Shown here: positions 1 through 8,600 of the stretch, one piece after another
Layout of the letters: every line of letters begins with the position of its first letter
How positions within the stretch are numbered: the stretch's first letter is position 1
Assembly: GCA_025359865.1 (NCBI GenBank)
Contig: JANYDH010000072.1
Span: 1 to 39,643 of the forward strand
Reading direction: 5' to 3'
Length of the DNA stretch: 39,643 nt
Origin: Actinomycetes bacterium
Lineage (GTDB): Bacteria; Actinomycetota; Acidimicrobiia; Acidimicrobiales; Ilumatobacteraceae
Translations under genes and position numbers: made by a program
The notes under the pieces: model-generated
What the model saw: only the letters and a program-made list of their open reading frames with translations
Databases searched by the model: none
What the model was told of the DNA's origin: nothing

Positions 1-35
1 GTCGATCTATCGTCGCCCTGCGACGATAGATCGAC
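1..35. repeat. Perfect 15-bp inverted repeat at window edge
   Basis: Positions 1-15 and 21-35 are exact reverse complements around a 5-nt loop (CCCTG). It lies downstream of the minus-strand recG stop codon (97-99), so a transcription end or an intergenic repeat are both possible. No T-tract follows on either visible side. The left arm may continue outside the window. Confidence 0.75.
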
Positions 36-96
36 GCGATCTCCCGCGCCGCCTGACATTTCTCGAGAAGAGCCGCACCAGATCGATGCTGCTGCG

Positions 97-2241
97 TCAG
101 TTCTTGAACAAGAACGCTTCGTCGTCTGCGCTGAACAGTAAGCGGACCTCGTCCAGTAGGACGGTGTTGCGTTCGAGCAGTGGATCGGCATCGACCAGTT
201 CGAAGGCGACCTCACGGGCTTGGGCCACCAACTCACGATCACGGCGGAGCGAGGCGATCTTCAAGTCACTCCGTCCCTTTTGTGCGGTGTTCATGATCGT
301 GCCTTCACCACGCAGCTCGAGGTCGATTTCGGCAAGTTCAAAGCCGTCGGTCGATGCGACCAGCGCCTGCAATCGTGGGCTGGGGTCGACCTTGCCGGTG
401 ACTGGGTCGGGCTCGGTTTGGGTGACAAGCCAACACCGCGAGGGTTTGCTTCCGCGGCCTACTCGGCCACGTAATTGGTGTAGCTGAGCAATACCGAACC
501 GATCGGCATCGAGCACCACCATCACCGTGGCATTGGCAACGTCGACACCCACCTCGATGACGGTCGTTGCCACCAATACATCGAGCTCCTGCCGACGGAA
601 GCGGTCCATGACGGCCTCCTTGTCGTTCGACGACATCCGGCCGTGCAGCAGCGCCACCCGCAACTCACGTAACTCGCCGGCCTGCAACCGATCGAACGTC
701 TCCTGTGCACTGGCAAGTTCGAGCTTCTCACTCTCATCGATCAACGGGCACACGACGTAGCTCTGTCGACCGGCTGCCGCCTCCTCGCACACGTCAGCCC
801 AGACCGCAATCTCGTCGAGGGGGCCGTTGGCCCAGAACGTGGCGATCGGCGTGCGGCCGGGCGGCAACTCGTCGAGAACGCTCACATCGAGATCGCCATA
901 CACGGTCATCGCCGCGGTACGCGGAATCGGAGTGGCGGTCATCACCAACACATCGGGCACCGCGTCGCCAGTCGCCTTATCCCGCAATGCCGCACGTTGT
1001 TCGACCCCGAACCGGTGCTGCTCGTCAACCACCACCACACCCAGGCTGTGAAACTGGACCGCATCTTGGATGAGTGCGTGCGTACCGATCGCGATGTCGA
1101 CAGTGCCGTCGGCCAACCCCGCCAACACGTCGCGACGATCGCCTCCCGTGACACGGTTGGTGAGCAGTTCGACTCGAAGCGGACGATCGCCGAACAAGTT
1201 GGCCGGATCGGGGACCGACACGCCCGACAGGAGACGGCGAACACTTGTGGCATGTTGTTCGGCGAGCACTTCGGTGGGTGCCATCAACGCAGCTTGATGG
1301 CGGCCTTGCACGGCGGTGAGCATTGCGCTCACTGCAACAAGGGTCTTACCAGCGCCCACATCGCCTTGGAGTAGCCGGTGCATCGAATGCGGTCCGGCGA
1401 GATCGTGTTCGATCTCGATGATCGCCCGCTCTTGCGCTGCGGTGAGGGTGTACGGCAACGCTGCCCGTAACCGGCCAATCAGCTCACCGGACGTGTCATG
1501 GCGAATACCGCGTTGCTCGCGTTCGAGCGCACGCTTGCGCATCACCAGCACCATTTGCACGCGCAGCAGTTCGTCGAAAGCAAGCCTGCGACGGGCCCGC
1601 GCCTGATCGGCCATGGTCTCGGGCAGGTGGATCAGCTTGAGCGCTGACGCCCGGTCGACGAGGCCGAGGCGTGCACGAATTGAAGCCGGAACCGGATCGG
1701 CAATTCCCCTTGCCTCGCACCGCTCGAGGGCGTTCTCGACGAACCCGGCGATCTCCCAGGTGTTCAACGAGATCTTCTCGCTCTGCGGATAGATCGGAAC
1801 GATTCGTCCGGTGCGATCGCCGATCATGTCGACCACCGGGTTGGTCATCTGCAGCCCGCCGCGAAATACATCGGGCCTGCCGAACAATGAGATGTTGACG
1901 CCCTCGCGTAGTTGTTTCTCGCGCCAGGGTTGGTTGAAGAACACGATCGTCAACCGACCGCTGCCATCGCCGACTACCGCCGTGACCATCGTCTTGCGGT
2001 TCTTGGTCTGACGCTTGACCACACTGCGGACAGTGACGAGTACCAGGGCCTCTCGACCCGGCTCGAGATCGCTGAGACGCGCCTCGTTGGTACGGTCGAC
2101 CCATCGCCGGGGATAGAACGTGAGGAGATCGAGCACGGTAGAAATGCCGAACTCGGTCAGTGACTTCAGTTTGCGTTCGCCAACCCCACGTAGGCGTTCG
2201 ACACCTATGTCATTCAGTTCTCGCAGCGACAACGGATGCAC
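97..2241 (-). CDS. recG: ATP-dependent DNA helicase RecG
   Basis: Superfamily 2 helicase that remodels stalled replication forks and branch-migrates Holliday junctions. The 714-residue length is normal for RecG. An N-terminal wedge/OB region (about 55-145) is followed by the helicase core, with Walker A GDVGAGKT at 293-300, the DEQH box at 406-409 and MTATPIPRT near 435. The C-terminal part carries QLRGRVGRG, typical of RecG/Mfd. The start is GTG, 12 nt after the stop of the upstream DAK2-domain gene, so the two are probably co-transcribed. The recG/DAK2 pairing next to rpmB is a common actinobacterial arrangement. Confidence 0.96.
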   Translation of the reverse strand: MHPLSLRELNDIGVERLRGVGERKLKSLTEFGISTVLDLLTFYPRRWVDRTNEARLSDLEPGREALVLVTVRSVVKRQTKNRKTMVTAVVGDGSGRLTIVFFNQPWREKQLREGVNISLFGRPDVFRGGLQMTNPVVDMIGDRTGRIVPIYPQSEKISLNTWEIAGFVENALERCEARGIADPVPASIRARLGLVDRASALKLIHLPETMADQARARRRLAFDELLRVQMVLVMRKRALEREQRGIRHDTSGELIGRLRAALPYTLTAAQERAIIEIEHDLAGPHSMHRLLQGDVGAGKTLVAVSAMLTAVQGRHQAALMAPTEVLAEQHATSVRRLLSGVSVPDPANLFGDRPLRVELLTNRVTGGDRRDVLAGLADGTVDIAIGTHALIQDAVQFHSLGVVVVDEQHRFGVEQRAALRDKATGDAVPDVLVMTATPIPRTAAMTVYGDLDVSVLDELPPGRTPIATFWANGPLDEIAVWADVCEEAAAGRQSYVVCPLIDESEKLELASAQETFDRLQAGELRELRVALLHGRMSSNDKEAVMDRFRRQELDVLVATTVIEVGVDVANATVMVVLDADRFGIAQLHQLRGRVGRGSKPSRCWLVTQTEPDPVTGKVDPSPRLQALVASTDGFELAEIDLELRGEGTIMNTAQKGRSDLKIASLRRDRELVAQAREVAFELVDADPLLERNTVLLDEVRLLFSADDEAFLFKN

Positions 2242-2253
2242 GAACGACGCCGC

Positions 2254-3945
2254 TCACTCGACCCCGAAAAGGTACGGATACAGCGGCTGCAGACCCTGGT
2301 GTACCTCGACCTGCACATCACCTCGATGCCCGGCGAGCCAGCCCCGCAACGAGTCGGTCATACCAGCGGTGGCATCGAGACCGGCGATGATGGTGATGAT
2401 CTCACGGTCGGGTGTGATGAGCTGGTCGAGTAGTGTCTCGGCCGCACCGATCAACGAGCCGCACACTGCCACGATGCCGTCGTCGCGCACGAGCCCGATC
2501 CAGTCACCGGCGGAGATCGGCCCGATCGGACTGCTCGTGTCACGGACCGCCTGAGTGATCTCGCCCGTCACAACCGACAGCGCGGCGTCGGTCATCTCGC
2601 CGCAATTAGTCGTCGCGTCGGCTTCTGGGTCATAGAGCACCAGAGCAGCAAGCGCTTCGGGCATGGATCTGGTCGGGACAACCACAACATGCTTTGTTGT
2701 GAGCGCGTCGAGCTGCTGGGCGACCGGGATGATGTTCTTGTTGTTCGGCAACACGATGACCTGTTGCGAGTTGACCGCCTCGACAGCGGCTAGGAGTTCG
2801 GCTGTGGACGGATTCAGAGTCTGGCCACCCGTGACCACACCCTGCACCCCGAGCTGACCGAACAGTTCGACCAGACCCTCGCCGCTGGCCACTGCCACCA
2901 CCGCGCACATCACGTGCGGCATTGCGCTCGAGGGCGCCACGTGCGCGCCGCCGAAGAGCCTCGCCTCGCGGTGAGCGTGCTCCTCGGCCACCTCCTCGAA
3001 CAGATCGGTCACCCTGATCTGGCGCGGGCGACCGCCAAGTTGCAGGGCGGACTCGATTGCGGCACCGATGTCATTGGTGTGTACATGACAGTTCCACAGA
3101 CCCTCACCACCGACGACGACGATCGAGTCGCCGATAGCTGACCAACCCAGTTTGAATGCACCGATCTGGTCATCGGCCAGGTCGAGGAAGTACATCACCT
3201 CGTAGCGCAGCTCAGAGACATCCACTTCGCCCTCGTTGGAATGGCGATGTGCTGCGGCGTCGAGTTGGGCGAGGGACGGGCCGTCGCTTCCATCACCGTT
3301 GTCTGGCTCTGGCAACGGTTCACCATCGACCACGTGCAGTGCGCTGTCCAAAAACAGCAAGAAACCGGCTCCACCTGCGTCGACCACACCGGCATCTTTC
3401 AGTACTGGCAGCAGATCTGGCGTTCGCGCCAGGGCTTCACGGCCTGCCACTCGGGCAGCACGAACGACGGCAGCGAGGGAGGCACCAGAGGCAGCGGCGC
3501 GCTGGGCGCCTTCGGCCGACTCACGCACGACTGTGAGGATCGTGCCTTCGACCGGCTTCATGACTGCCTGATACGCAGCGTTGGACGCATGCGTGAGGGC
3601 TTCGGCAAAGGTGGCCCCGGTCGCCTCGGTCGCATCGGTGGCATCTTGCAGTGTGGATGCCACACCACGCAGGATCTGGCTGAGGATGACGCCGCTGTTA
3701 CCGCGCGCACCCATCAACGAGCCATGACTGATGGCGTGGCACGTTGGCCCGAGTTCCGCCGGCACGTCCTGCAACTCGGCCACCACGGCGTCGAGCGTGC
3801 GCGCCATGTTGGTACCAGTGTCACCATCGGGCACCGGGTACACGTTCAGACGGTTGATGCCGGCGGCATGGGACTTCATCGTGTCGCGGAAGGTGATGAC
3901 GGTGGCGCGCAACGCATGGACGTCGAGCCGAACGAGAGTGGGCAC
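2254..3945 (-). CDS. DAK2 domain protein, FakA/YloV-like (fatty acid kinase-like)
   Basis: Resembles FakA/YloV proteins: an N-terminal DAK2 nucleotide-binding domain with NVYPVPDGDTGTNM (about 35-50), the HGSLMGARGNSGV loop, and a C-terminal FakA-type domain with PNNKNIIPVAQQ and VVVPTRSMPEALAAL. In Firmicutes FakA phosphorylates fatty acids bound to FakB. No FakB (DegV) gene is visible here, so the substrate is inferred. Two GTG starts are possible, at 3954 and 3945. I prefer 3945 because a TACAGT box ends 7 nt before it, the leaderless pattern seen repeatedly in this window. It is probably in one operon with recG. Confidence 0.87.
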   Translation of the reverse strand: MPTLVRLDVHALRATVITFRDTMKSHAAGINRLNVYPVPDGDTGTNMARTLDAVVAELQDVPAELGPTCHAISHGSLMGARGNSGVILSQILRGVASTLQDATDATEATGATFAEALTHASNAAYQAVMKPVEGTILTVVRESAEGAQRAAASGASLAAVVRAARVAGREALARTPDLLPVLKDAGVVDAGGAGFLLFLDSALHVVDGEPLPEPDNGDGSDGPSLAQLDAAAHRHSNEGEVDVSELRYEVMYFLDLADDQIGAFKLGWSAIGDSIVVVGGEGLWNCHVHTNDIGAAIESALQLGGRPRQIRVTDLFEEVAEEHAHREARLFGGAHVAPSSAMPHVMCAVVAVASGEGLVELFGQLGVQGVVTGGQTLNPSTAELLAAVEAVNSQQVIVLPNNKNIIPVAQQLDALTTKHVVVVPTRSMPEALAALVLYDPEADATTNCGEMTDAALSVVTGEITQAVRDTSSPIGPISAGDWIGLVRDDGIVAVCGSLIGAAETLLDQLITPDREIITIIAGLDATAGMTDSLRGWLAGHRGDVQVEVHQGLQPLYPYLFGVE

Positions 3946-3952
3946 GTACGCC

Positions 3953-3958
3953 ACTGTA
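3953..3958 (-). promoter_or_regulatory. Leaderless -10 box of the DAK2 gene
   Basis: TACAGT on the minus strand, 7 nt before the GTG at 3945. It matches the TANNNT -10 pattern and leaves no room for a Shine-Dalgarno site. Confidence 0.5.
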
Positions 3959-3970
3959 GGGGGCGAGTCC

Positions 3971-4001
3971 GGCGATGACCCTGCGTGATGGGGTCATCGC
4001 C
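3971..4001. promoter_or_regulatory. Perfect 11-bp inverted repeat between divergent genes
   Basis: 3971-3981 (GGCGATGACCC) pairs exactly with 3991-4001 (GGGTCATCGCC) over a 9-nt loop. No gene ends here, since the DAK2 gene and rpmB diverge, so this is not an ordinary terminator. It could be an operator or a leader structure. A smaller TCACG-N3-CGTGA dyad follows at about 4010-4022. Confidence 0.5.
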
Positions 4002-4142
4002 GCAAACGATCACGGATCGTGACGAGACTTGGTGAAGCGTGGGAACTCGCTGATATCGTTTGACAGCCCGTTGGGGCCGGTCGGCAGACCGAACAGCTTG
4101 AGGTTTCACCCCAACGTGGGCCCGGTTTCGAAAGAGGATGTC

Positions 4143-4334
4143 ATGGCAGCAGTATGTGAAGTATGCGGCAAAGGCCCATCGTGGGGGATGTCGGTGTCGC
4201 ACTCCCACCGGCGCACCAAGCGTCGCTGGAGCCCGAACATTCAGCGGGTGCGCGCGCTTGTTGGCGGCTCGCCGAAGCGACTCAACGTCTGCACCGGCTG
4301 CATCAAGAGCGGCAAGATCGTCAAGGCCGGCTGA
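4143..4334 (+). CDS. rpmB: 50S ribosomal protein L28
   Basis: A 63-residue L28: [21 protein letters not shown] at the N-terminus, [16 protein letters not shown] in the centre and a C-terminal [14 protein letters not shown]. It keeps Cys pairs (CEVC and CTGC) that suggest the zinc-binding L28 form. The ATG at 4143 has an AAAGAGG site 5 nt upstream, so earlier in-frame starts are unnecessary. The next small ORF begins 11 nt after the stop, suggesting a two-gene transcript ending at the hairpin at 4554-4580. Confidence 0.95.
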   Translation: MAAVCEVCGKGPSWGMSVSHSHRRTKRRWSPNIQRVRALVGGSPKRLNVCTGCIKSGKIVKAG

Positions 4335-4345
4335 GGCATCACGTC

Positions 4346-4567
4346 GTGCAAGGCGTGATCAAGTCATACGATCCGTCTACGGGAGACGGCGTGGTGCTCT
4401 GCGACACCAATCTCGGCGAGTACGATCTAGCGGCCAACGCGCTCGTTGGTTCCATCTTCCGTATGCTCCGCCAGGGGCAGCGGGTGGTCTTCGACCTCGA
4501 CCACGATGGGCGGGCATCCGCTCTGCGTCTCGGTAGCGAAGTCGACATGAAAACGCCCGGCCAGTAG
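4346..4567 (+). CDS. Small cold-shock-domain-like protein
   Basis: A 73-residue ORF from GTG. Its pattern (GVIKSYDPSTGDGVVLCDT, then a run ending RQGQRVVFDLDHDGRA) follows the beta-strand layout of cold-shock/OB proteins: G-x-I-K-x-Y then GDGVV in place of the usual GKVKWF and GYGFI. The aromatic RNP1/RNP2 residues are largely missing, so nucleic acid binding may be weak or altered. It lies 11 nt downstream of rpmB with no clear ribosome binding site, so translational coupling is likely. The stop codon TAG lies in the loop and first stem base of the terminator. A second GTG at 4355 is an alternative start. Confidence 0.7.
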   Translation: MQGVIKSYDPSTGDGVVLCDTNLGEYDLAANALVGSIFRMLRQGQRVVFDLDHDGRASALRLGSEVDMKTPGQ

Positions 4568-4580
4568 GCCGGGCGGTTTT
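4554..4580 (+). terminator. Rho-independent terminator after rpmB/CSD-like gene
   Basis: A perfect 9-bp GC-rich stem (4554-4562 with 4567-4575), a 4-nt loop and then GTTTT. An A-run precedes it (4550-4553). The stop codon of the upstream ORF (4565-4567) sits inside the hairpin. Confidence 0.88.
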
Positions 4581-4661
4581 GTATATCCCGTGAACATCAC
4601 CTGACACCTCCATCCTCAACGCTTGCGGCGCAACGAGGCACCGCAGACAAGGAGCACTCCG

Positions 4662-6458
4662 ATGAGTGGCACCACCAGTAACACCCGACTGCTTGCCTGG
4701 GTCGACGAGTGGGAATCGATCCTGCAGCCCGACAGCGTCTACTGGTGCGACGGCACCGCGGACGAGTACGAGCGTTTGTGCCAGACGCTGCTCGACAGCG
4801 GGATCTTCACAAAGCTCGACGACGCCAAGCGTCCGAACAGCTACTGGGCGCACAGCGACCCGGGCGATGTTGCCCGCGTCGAAGACCGCACGTTCATCTG
4901 CAGCGAACGCGCCGAGGACGCAGGCCCGAGCAACAACTGGCGTGACCCAGCAGAGATGCGCGTCGAGATGATCCGGTTGTACACGGGAGCGATGAGGGGC
5001 CGCACGATGTACGTCGTGCCATTCAGCATGGGTCCGCTCGGCTCTCCCATCGCCCACATCGGCGTGCAGCTCACTGATTCCGCCTACGTCGCCACGAACA
5101 TGCGGATCATGACGCGGATGGGCCAACGAGCCCTCGACGTTCTCGGCAACGAGCAATGGGTCCCGTGCCTCCACTCTGTCGGTGCGCCACTAGAACCAGG
5201 ACAGGCCGATTCCAACTGGCCGTGCAACCCAGACAACAAGTACATCGTTCACTTTCCCGAGACCCGTGAGATCATGAGCTTCGGCTCCGGTTACGGCGGT
5301 AATGCTCTACTCGGCAAGAAGTGCTTTGCGTTGCGCATCGCATCGGTGATGGCTCGCGACGACGGTTGGCTGGCTGAGCACATGTTGATCCTCAAGCTCA
5401 CCAACCCACAGGGCGAGCACAAGTACATCGCTGCTGCATTTCCATCAGCGTGCGGCAAGACCAACTTGGCGATGCTGGTACCCACGATCCCAGGCTGGAA
5501 AGCCGAGACTGTCGGCGATGACATCTGCTGGATGAAGTTCGGCACCGACGGCCGCCTCCACGCGATCAACCCGGAGGCTGGGTTCTTCGGAGTCGCACCC
5601 GGCACCGGCTACGACACCAACGCCAACGCGATGGAAACCCTGTGGGGCAACTCGATCTACACCAACACCGCGCTGACCTCAGACGGCGACGTGTGGTGGG
5701 AGGGCATGAGCGATACCCCGCCAGCGAACGCTACTGATTGGCGCGGCAACCCATGGACGCCCGAGAGCGATACCCCGGCCGCCCACCCCAATGCACGTTT
5801 CACGGCTCCAGCTTCTCAGTGCCCGTCGATCGCTCCCGAATGGGAGGACCCGGCAGGCGTTCCAATCTCGGCCATCTTGTTCGGAGGCCGACGCCGCACC
5901 ACGGTGCCGCTCGTCACCCAGGCCAGCAGTTGGGAGCACGGGGTGTTCCTCGGCTCGATCATGGCGAGCGAAACCACCGCTGCCCAGCAAGGCGCTGTTG
6001 GCAACCTGCGCTTTGACCCGATGGCGATGCTCCCCTTCTGCGGCTACAACATGGCCGACTACTTCGGCCACTGGCTGTCGCTCGGTAAGAACACCGACAA
6101 TGCGGACCTGCCACTGATCTTCTTCGTCAACTGGTTCCGGCGCGACGAGGACGGCCGCTTTCTGTGGCCAGGGTACGGCGAGAACAGTCGCGTCTTGAAG
6201 TGGGTCTTCGAGCGGATTTCCGGCCAGGCAGATGCTGTCGACAGCCCGATTGGAATGCTGCCCGCGACCGGCGGCCTCGACACCACCGGCCTCGACGTCT
6301 CCGACGACGACCTCGCCACCTTGATGTCGGTCGATGTCGCTGGCTGGCTGGGCGCGATGCCACAGATTCGGGCGCATTACGCCCAGTTCGGCGACAAGTT
6401 GCCTGCCGCGCTCGGCCTCGCGCTCGAGGATCTCGAAGCGAAACTCACCAACGCCTGA
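4662..6458 (+). CDS. pckG: Phosphoenolpyruvate carboxykinase (GTP)
   Basis: Cytosolic enzyme interconverting oxaloacetate plus GTP with PEP plus CO2, the entry to gluconeogenesis. The 598 residues match the GTP-dependent family rather than the shorter ATP type. The nucleotide-binding loop reads [14 protein letters not shown] (about 257-271), with the catalytic Cys of GTP-PEPCK inside it. [14 protein letters not shown] and [18 protein letters not shown] are further family signatures. The ATG at 4662 has AAGGAG 7 nt upstream, which fixes the start over an in-frame ATG 39 nt earlier. It stands alone, between the rpmB terminator and a convergent gene. Confidence 0.97.
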   Translation: MSGTTSNTRLLAWVDEWESILQPDSVYWCDGTADEYERLCQTLLDSGIFTKLDDAKRPNSYWAHSDPGDVARVEDRTFICSERAEDAGPSNNWRDPAEMRVEMIRLYTGAMRGRTMYVVPFSMGPLGSPIAHIGVQLTDSAYVATNMRIMTRMGQRALDVLGNEQWVPCLHSVGAPLEPGQADSNWPCNPDNKYIVHFPETREIMSFGSGYGGNALLGKKCFALRIASVMARDDGWLAEHMLILKLTNPQGEHKYIAAAFPSACGKTNLAMLVPTIPGWKAETVGDDICWMKFGTDGRLHAINPEAGFFGVAPGTGYDTNANAMETLWGNSIYTNTALTSDGDVWWEGMSDTPPANATDWRGNPWTPESDTPAAHPNARFTAPASQCPSIAPEWEDPAGVPISAILFGGRRRTTVPLVTQASSWEHGVFLGSIMASETTAAQQGAVGNLRFDPMAMLPFCGYNMADYFGHWLSLGKNTDNADLPLIFFVNWFRRDEDGRFLWPGYGENSRVLKWVFERISGQADAVDSPIGMLPATGGLDTTGLDVSDDDLATLMSVDVAGWLGAMPQIRAHYAQFGDKLPAALGLALEDLEAKLTNA

Positions 6459-6480
6459 CCCACTGACCCACTTGCCCGGG

Positions 6481-6858
6481 TCAGCTGAGCTTGCCGACGA
6501 GCATCGCACGGATGCCGAGGCCCATGATGAACAGGCCTCCGAACCCGTACAGCAGGTAGATGCGGTGCTTCAGCTGAAATCGGTACGAGTAGATGATTGC
6601 GACCGCGATGATCCCGACGAAGCCGTAGAACGCGTGGAACTTCGGAAACTGCAGTTTGTACTTGTTCACCAAGATGACACCGAAGATCACCTGGATGAAC
6701 ACCGCAACTTGTACGAGCCCGGTGAACCACCACAATGCCCGGGTGCGTAGCGGCTTCAGCCAGTGCGCGCCGAGGGCCCATACGCCGGCGAGACCGTTAC
6801 CGATGATGACGACCCACGCCCAAGAGCGGTGGAGTTCGTAGAACGATTGCGCGTCCAG
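6481..6858 (-). CDS. Small four-helix membrane protein, unknown function
   Basis: An integral membrane protein of about 125 residues with four predicted hydrophobic helices. The C-terminal 84 residues run from a TTG at 6735. The open frame continues upstream with convincing coding sequence (YELHRSWAWVVIIGNGLAG), including a full first helix, so the TTG is probably not the true start. There is no ATG, GTG or TTG between that helix and the preceding gene. The only near candidate is a CTG at 6858, a few nt after the DUF455 stop. The extent is sure at the 3' end and uncertain at the 5' end. I do not recognise a named family. Confidence 0.6.
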   Translation of the reverse strand: MDAQSFYELHRSWAWVVIIGNGLAGVWALGAHWLKPLRTRALWWFTGLVQVAVFIQVIFGVILVNKYKLQFPKFHAFYGFVGIIAVAIIYSYRFQLKHRIYLLYGFGGLFIMGLGIRAMLVGKLS

Positions 6859-6866
6859 GGGCGGCC

Positions 6867-7712
6867 TCAGCGCGCCTGCGCGGCTTCGGCACGGATGTCG
6901 TCGGCGTTCGCCGTTTGCGTGGCAAGCGCTTCGGCGTACGCCTCGGCAGCGATGCCGACGAGTTCTTCGATCTCGTCGTCGCTGAATCCCGCAAGTTGAC
7001 GGAAGTGGCGGGCGAGATGCACTGGGTTCTGTTCTTGCTCGCCACGGAAACCACCGAAGCTGAACAGCTTGTCGACCGCTTTTTGGAACTCGAGCGCATC
7101 CTTCAGTCGTTGCGGATCGTTGACGGTGAGGCGACGCAACCAGTCGCTGCCCATCTTGACGTGGGTGACTTCGTCGGCGAGCATCCAGTCCTCACAGAAG
7201 TCGAGCACCGGATCGTGCAGGATCCGCCCGAAATCGCGCATGGTCTTGAACACGTCGATGGCCAAGCCCTCGAGTGCCCTGTTGACACCGGTGAGTCGCA
7301 ACACCGGGTCTGGGTTGCACGCCGCCTCGTACAGCAACGTCTGCTCCGCGAATTCGCCGACCTCGCCGCCCATGTGGTCACCGAGCTTGCAACTGATCTC
7401 GACATGACGGGCCTCGTCCCAACATTGGCGGGCCATGTCGAGCTTCAACCCGAACGGCGCTTGATCACGTGCCTCGCCGAGGTCGAAATCAAAACACGTG
7501 CGCCCTGCACCTTCGAGCGCCTGGATCTCACCGACGAAAATGCCATGCATGAGGCCCCGCGCATTGTCGCTGGCATTGCGCGACGTTATCGCAAGACCAT
7601 TTTGCTGCGCTGCCGGGTTGGCATTGCGCGGATCGAACAGGGTGTCTTCGACTCGCACTCGTTGGAACCGTGCGTCGCGAGCAAGTTCGGTGACGGGGAG
7701 CATGCGCTTCAT
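6867..7712 (-). CDS. DUF455-type ferritin-like protein
   Basis: A 281-residue ferritin-like protein of the DUF455 type, distantly related to diiron carboxylate proteins such as MiaE. Candidate metal ligands are E62/E67 (GEIQALEGAG), E100 and H103 (WDEARHVE), E148 (RALEGLA) and E181/H184 (ADEVTHVKMGSDW), the expected E-ExxH-E-ExxH order. The substrate is unknown. The ATG at 7712 is supported by a TACAGT box 7 nt upstream; a second ATG lies at 7703. The small membrane gene follows almost directly, so the two may share a transcript. Confidence 0.82.
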   Translation of the reverse strand: MKRMLPVTELARDARFQRVRVEDTLFDPRNANPAAQQNGLAITSRNASDNARGLMHGIFVGEIQALEGAGRTCFDFDLGEARDQAPFGLKLDMARQCWDEARHVEISCKLGDHMGGEVGEFAEQTLLYEAACNPDPVLRLTGVNRALEGLAIDVFKTMRDFGRILHDPVLDFCEDWMLADEVTHVKMGSDWLRRLTVNDPQRLKDALEFQKAVDKLFSFGGFRGEQEQNPVHLARHFRQLAGFSDDEIEELVGIAAEAYAEALATQTANADDIRAEAAQAR

Positions 7713-7719
7713 CCCTGCG

Positions 7720-7725
7720 ACTGTA
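7720..7725 (-). promoter_or_regulatory. Leaderless -10 box of the DUF455 gene
   Basis: TACAGT on the minus strand ending 7 nt before the ATG at 7712, the same hexamer and spacing as for the DAK2 and bPH2 genes. Confidence 0.5.
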
Positions 7726-7752
7726 CCGGACGGCGACGCGTGAAACGGGCGG

Positions 7753-8580
7753 TCACTCGCCGCAGCCGATTCCCCCGGTGATCGACACAATGGTGTCGGC
7801 GTCGGTGGGCCCGGTGAGAAAGCCGGTGAAGTTGTCGTCGATGTAGAAGTTGGAGGCAAAGATCTCGTCTCCCGGATTGACCACCACCAGCGGGAAGACG
7901 CTGCGGAGTTCGGCCACGGTCGACCCGACGGTGAGGCCATCGGTGGTCGCCAACCCCGCCGGGTCGATGCCCGCCGAAAACGCCGGCCCATAGTTGTAGG
8001 TGAAGAAGTGACGACGACCGGTGGCCACCACACTTTCATCGCTGAACAGCAGGGTGAGATCGCCCCAGGTGACCCCGCGAACCTCAGTGCCAGGGCACAC
8101 CCCGAACGACGAGAATGGATCCGCCCATCCGCTGTCGGCCGTCGGCGTCCCGAGGATCGACCTGATGTATGCGACCACCTCGTCGTCATCGGCGCCGAAC
8201 ACCGCGTCGCCAACACCGTTACTACGTAGCACCAAGGCAGCGCCCGCCGGGATGGTGGTGGGTGCAACGGTCGCGGGCACCGCTGTGGTGGTTGCTGCGG
8301 CGGATGCCGGCGCAGTGGAACTGTCGGCCGGCACGGTCGTGGCGGGAACGGTCGTGGCAGGAACCGTCGTTGCGGGAGAGGCGGGTGCCGGTCCGACCGT
8401 GACCGGAGCATTTGTCGCCAGCGGTGCGACGGTGGCCGCAACGGTGCTGGTGGTGACGATCGGTCGCAACGTGCTGGCCGTAGACGATGAGTCCTCGCCG
8501 CACGAGGCAACGACGAGCATGCCGACTGCGCTCACAACGCCAAGCGTGTATACGGCGGTTCGACCTACAGGTGCCCTCAT
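7753..8580 (-). CDS. Thr/Ala/Pro-rich lipoprotein, unknown function
   Basis: A 275-residue predicted secreted lipoprotein. The hydrophobic signal ends in LVVASC (lipidated Cys27). A low-complexity Thr/Ala/Pro/Val linker follows (about 30-120) with repeated ATTVP units, probably spanning the cell wall. The C-terminal globular part (about 120-275) has GVTWGDLTLLF and ends GGIGCGE. I do not recognise the domain. The ATG at 8580 is chosen because it gives a complete signal peptide. It lies 20 nt after the histidine phosphatase gene, so it is likely the last gene of that operon. Confidence 0.75.
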   Translation of the reverse strand: MRAPVGRTAVYTLGVVSAVGMLVVASCGEDSSSTASTLRPIVTTSTVAATVAPLATNAPVTVGPAPASPATTVPATTVPATTVPADSSTAPASAAATTTAVPATVAPTTIPAGAALVLRSNGVGDAVFGADDDEVVAYIRSILGTPTADSGWADPFSSFGVCPGTEVRGVTWGDLTLLFSDESVVATGRRHFFTYNYGPAFSAGIDPAGLATTDGLTVGSTVAELRSVFPLVVVNPGDEIFASNFYIDDNFTGFLTGPTDADTIVSITGGIGCGE

Positions 8581-8600
8581 CCAGGCAGTCTGCCACGAGT

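Noticed and set aside
6464-6483. Short stem TGACCC/GGGTCA between pckG and the membrane gene as a terminator
   Set aside because: Only 6 bp with no T-run; too weak to call.
7713-8510. 547-residue minus-strand frame spanning the DUF455 gene and the lipoprotein region
   Set aside because: The part above 7712 is Pro/Arg-rich out-of-frame sequence antagonistic to the lipoprotein frame. The real gene starts at 7712 after a TACAGT box.
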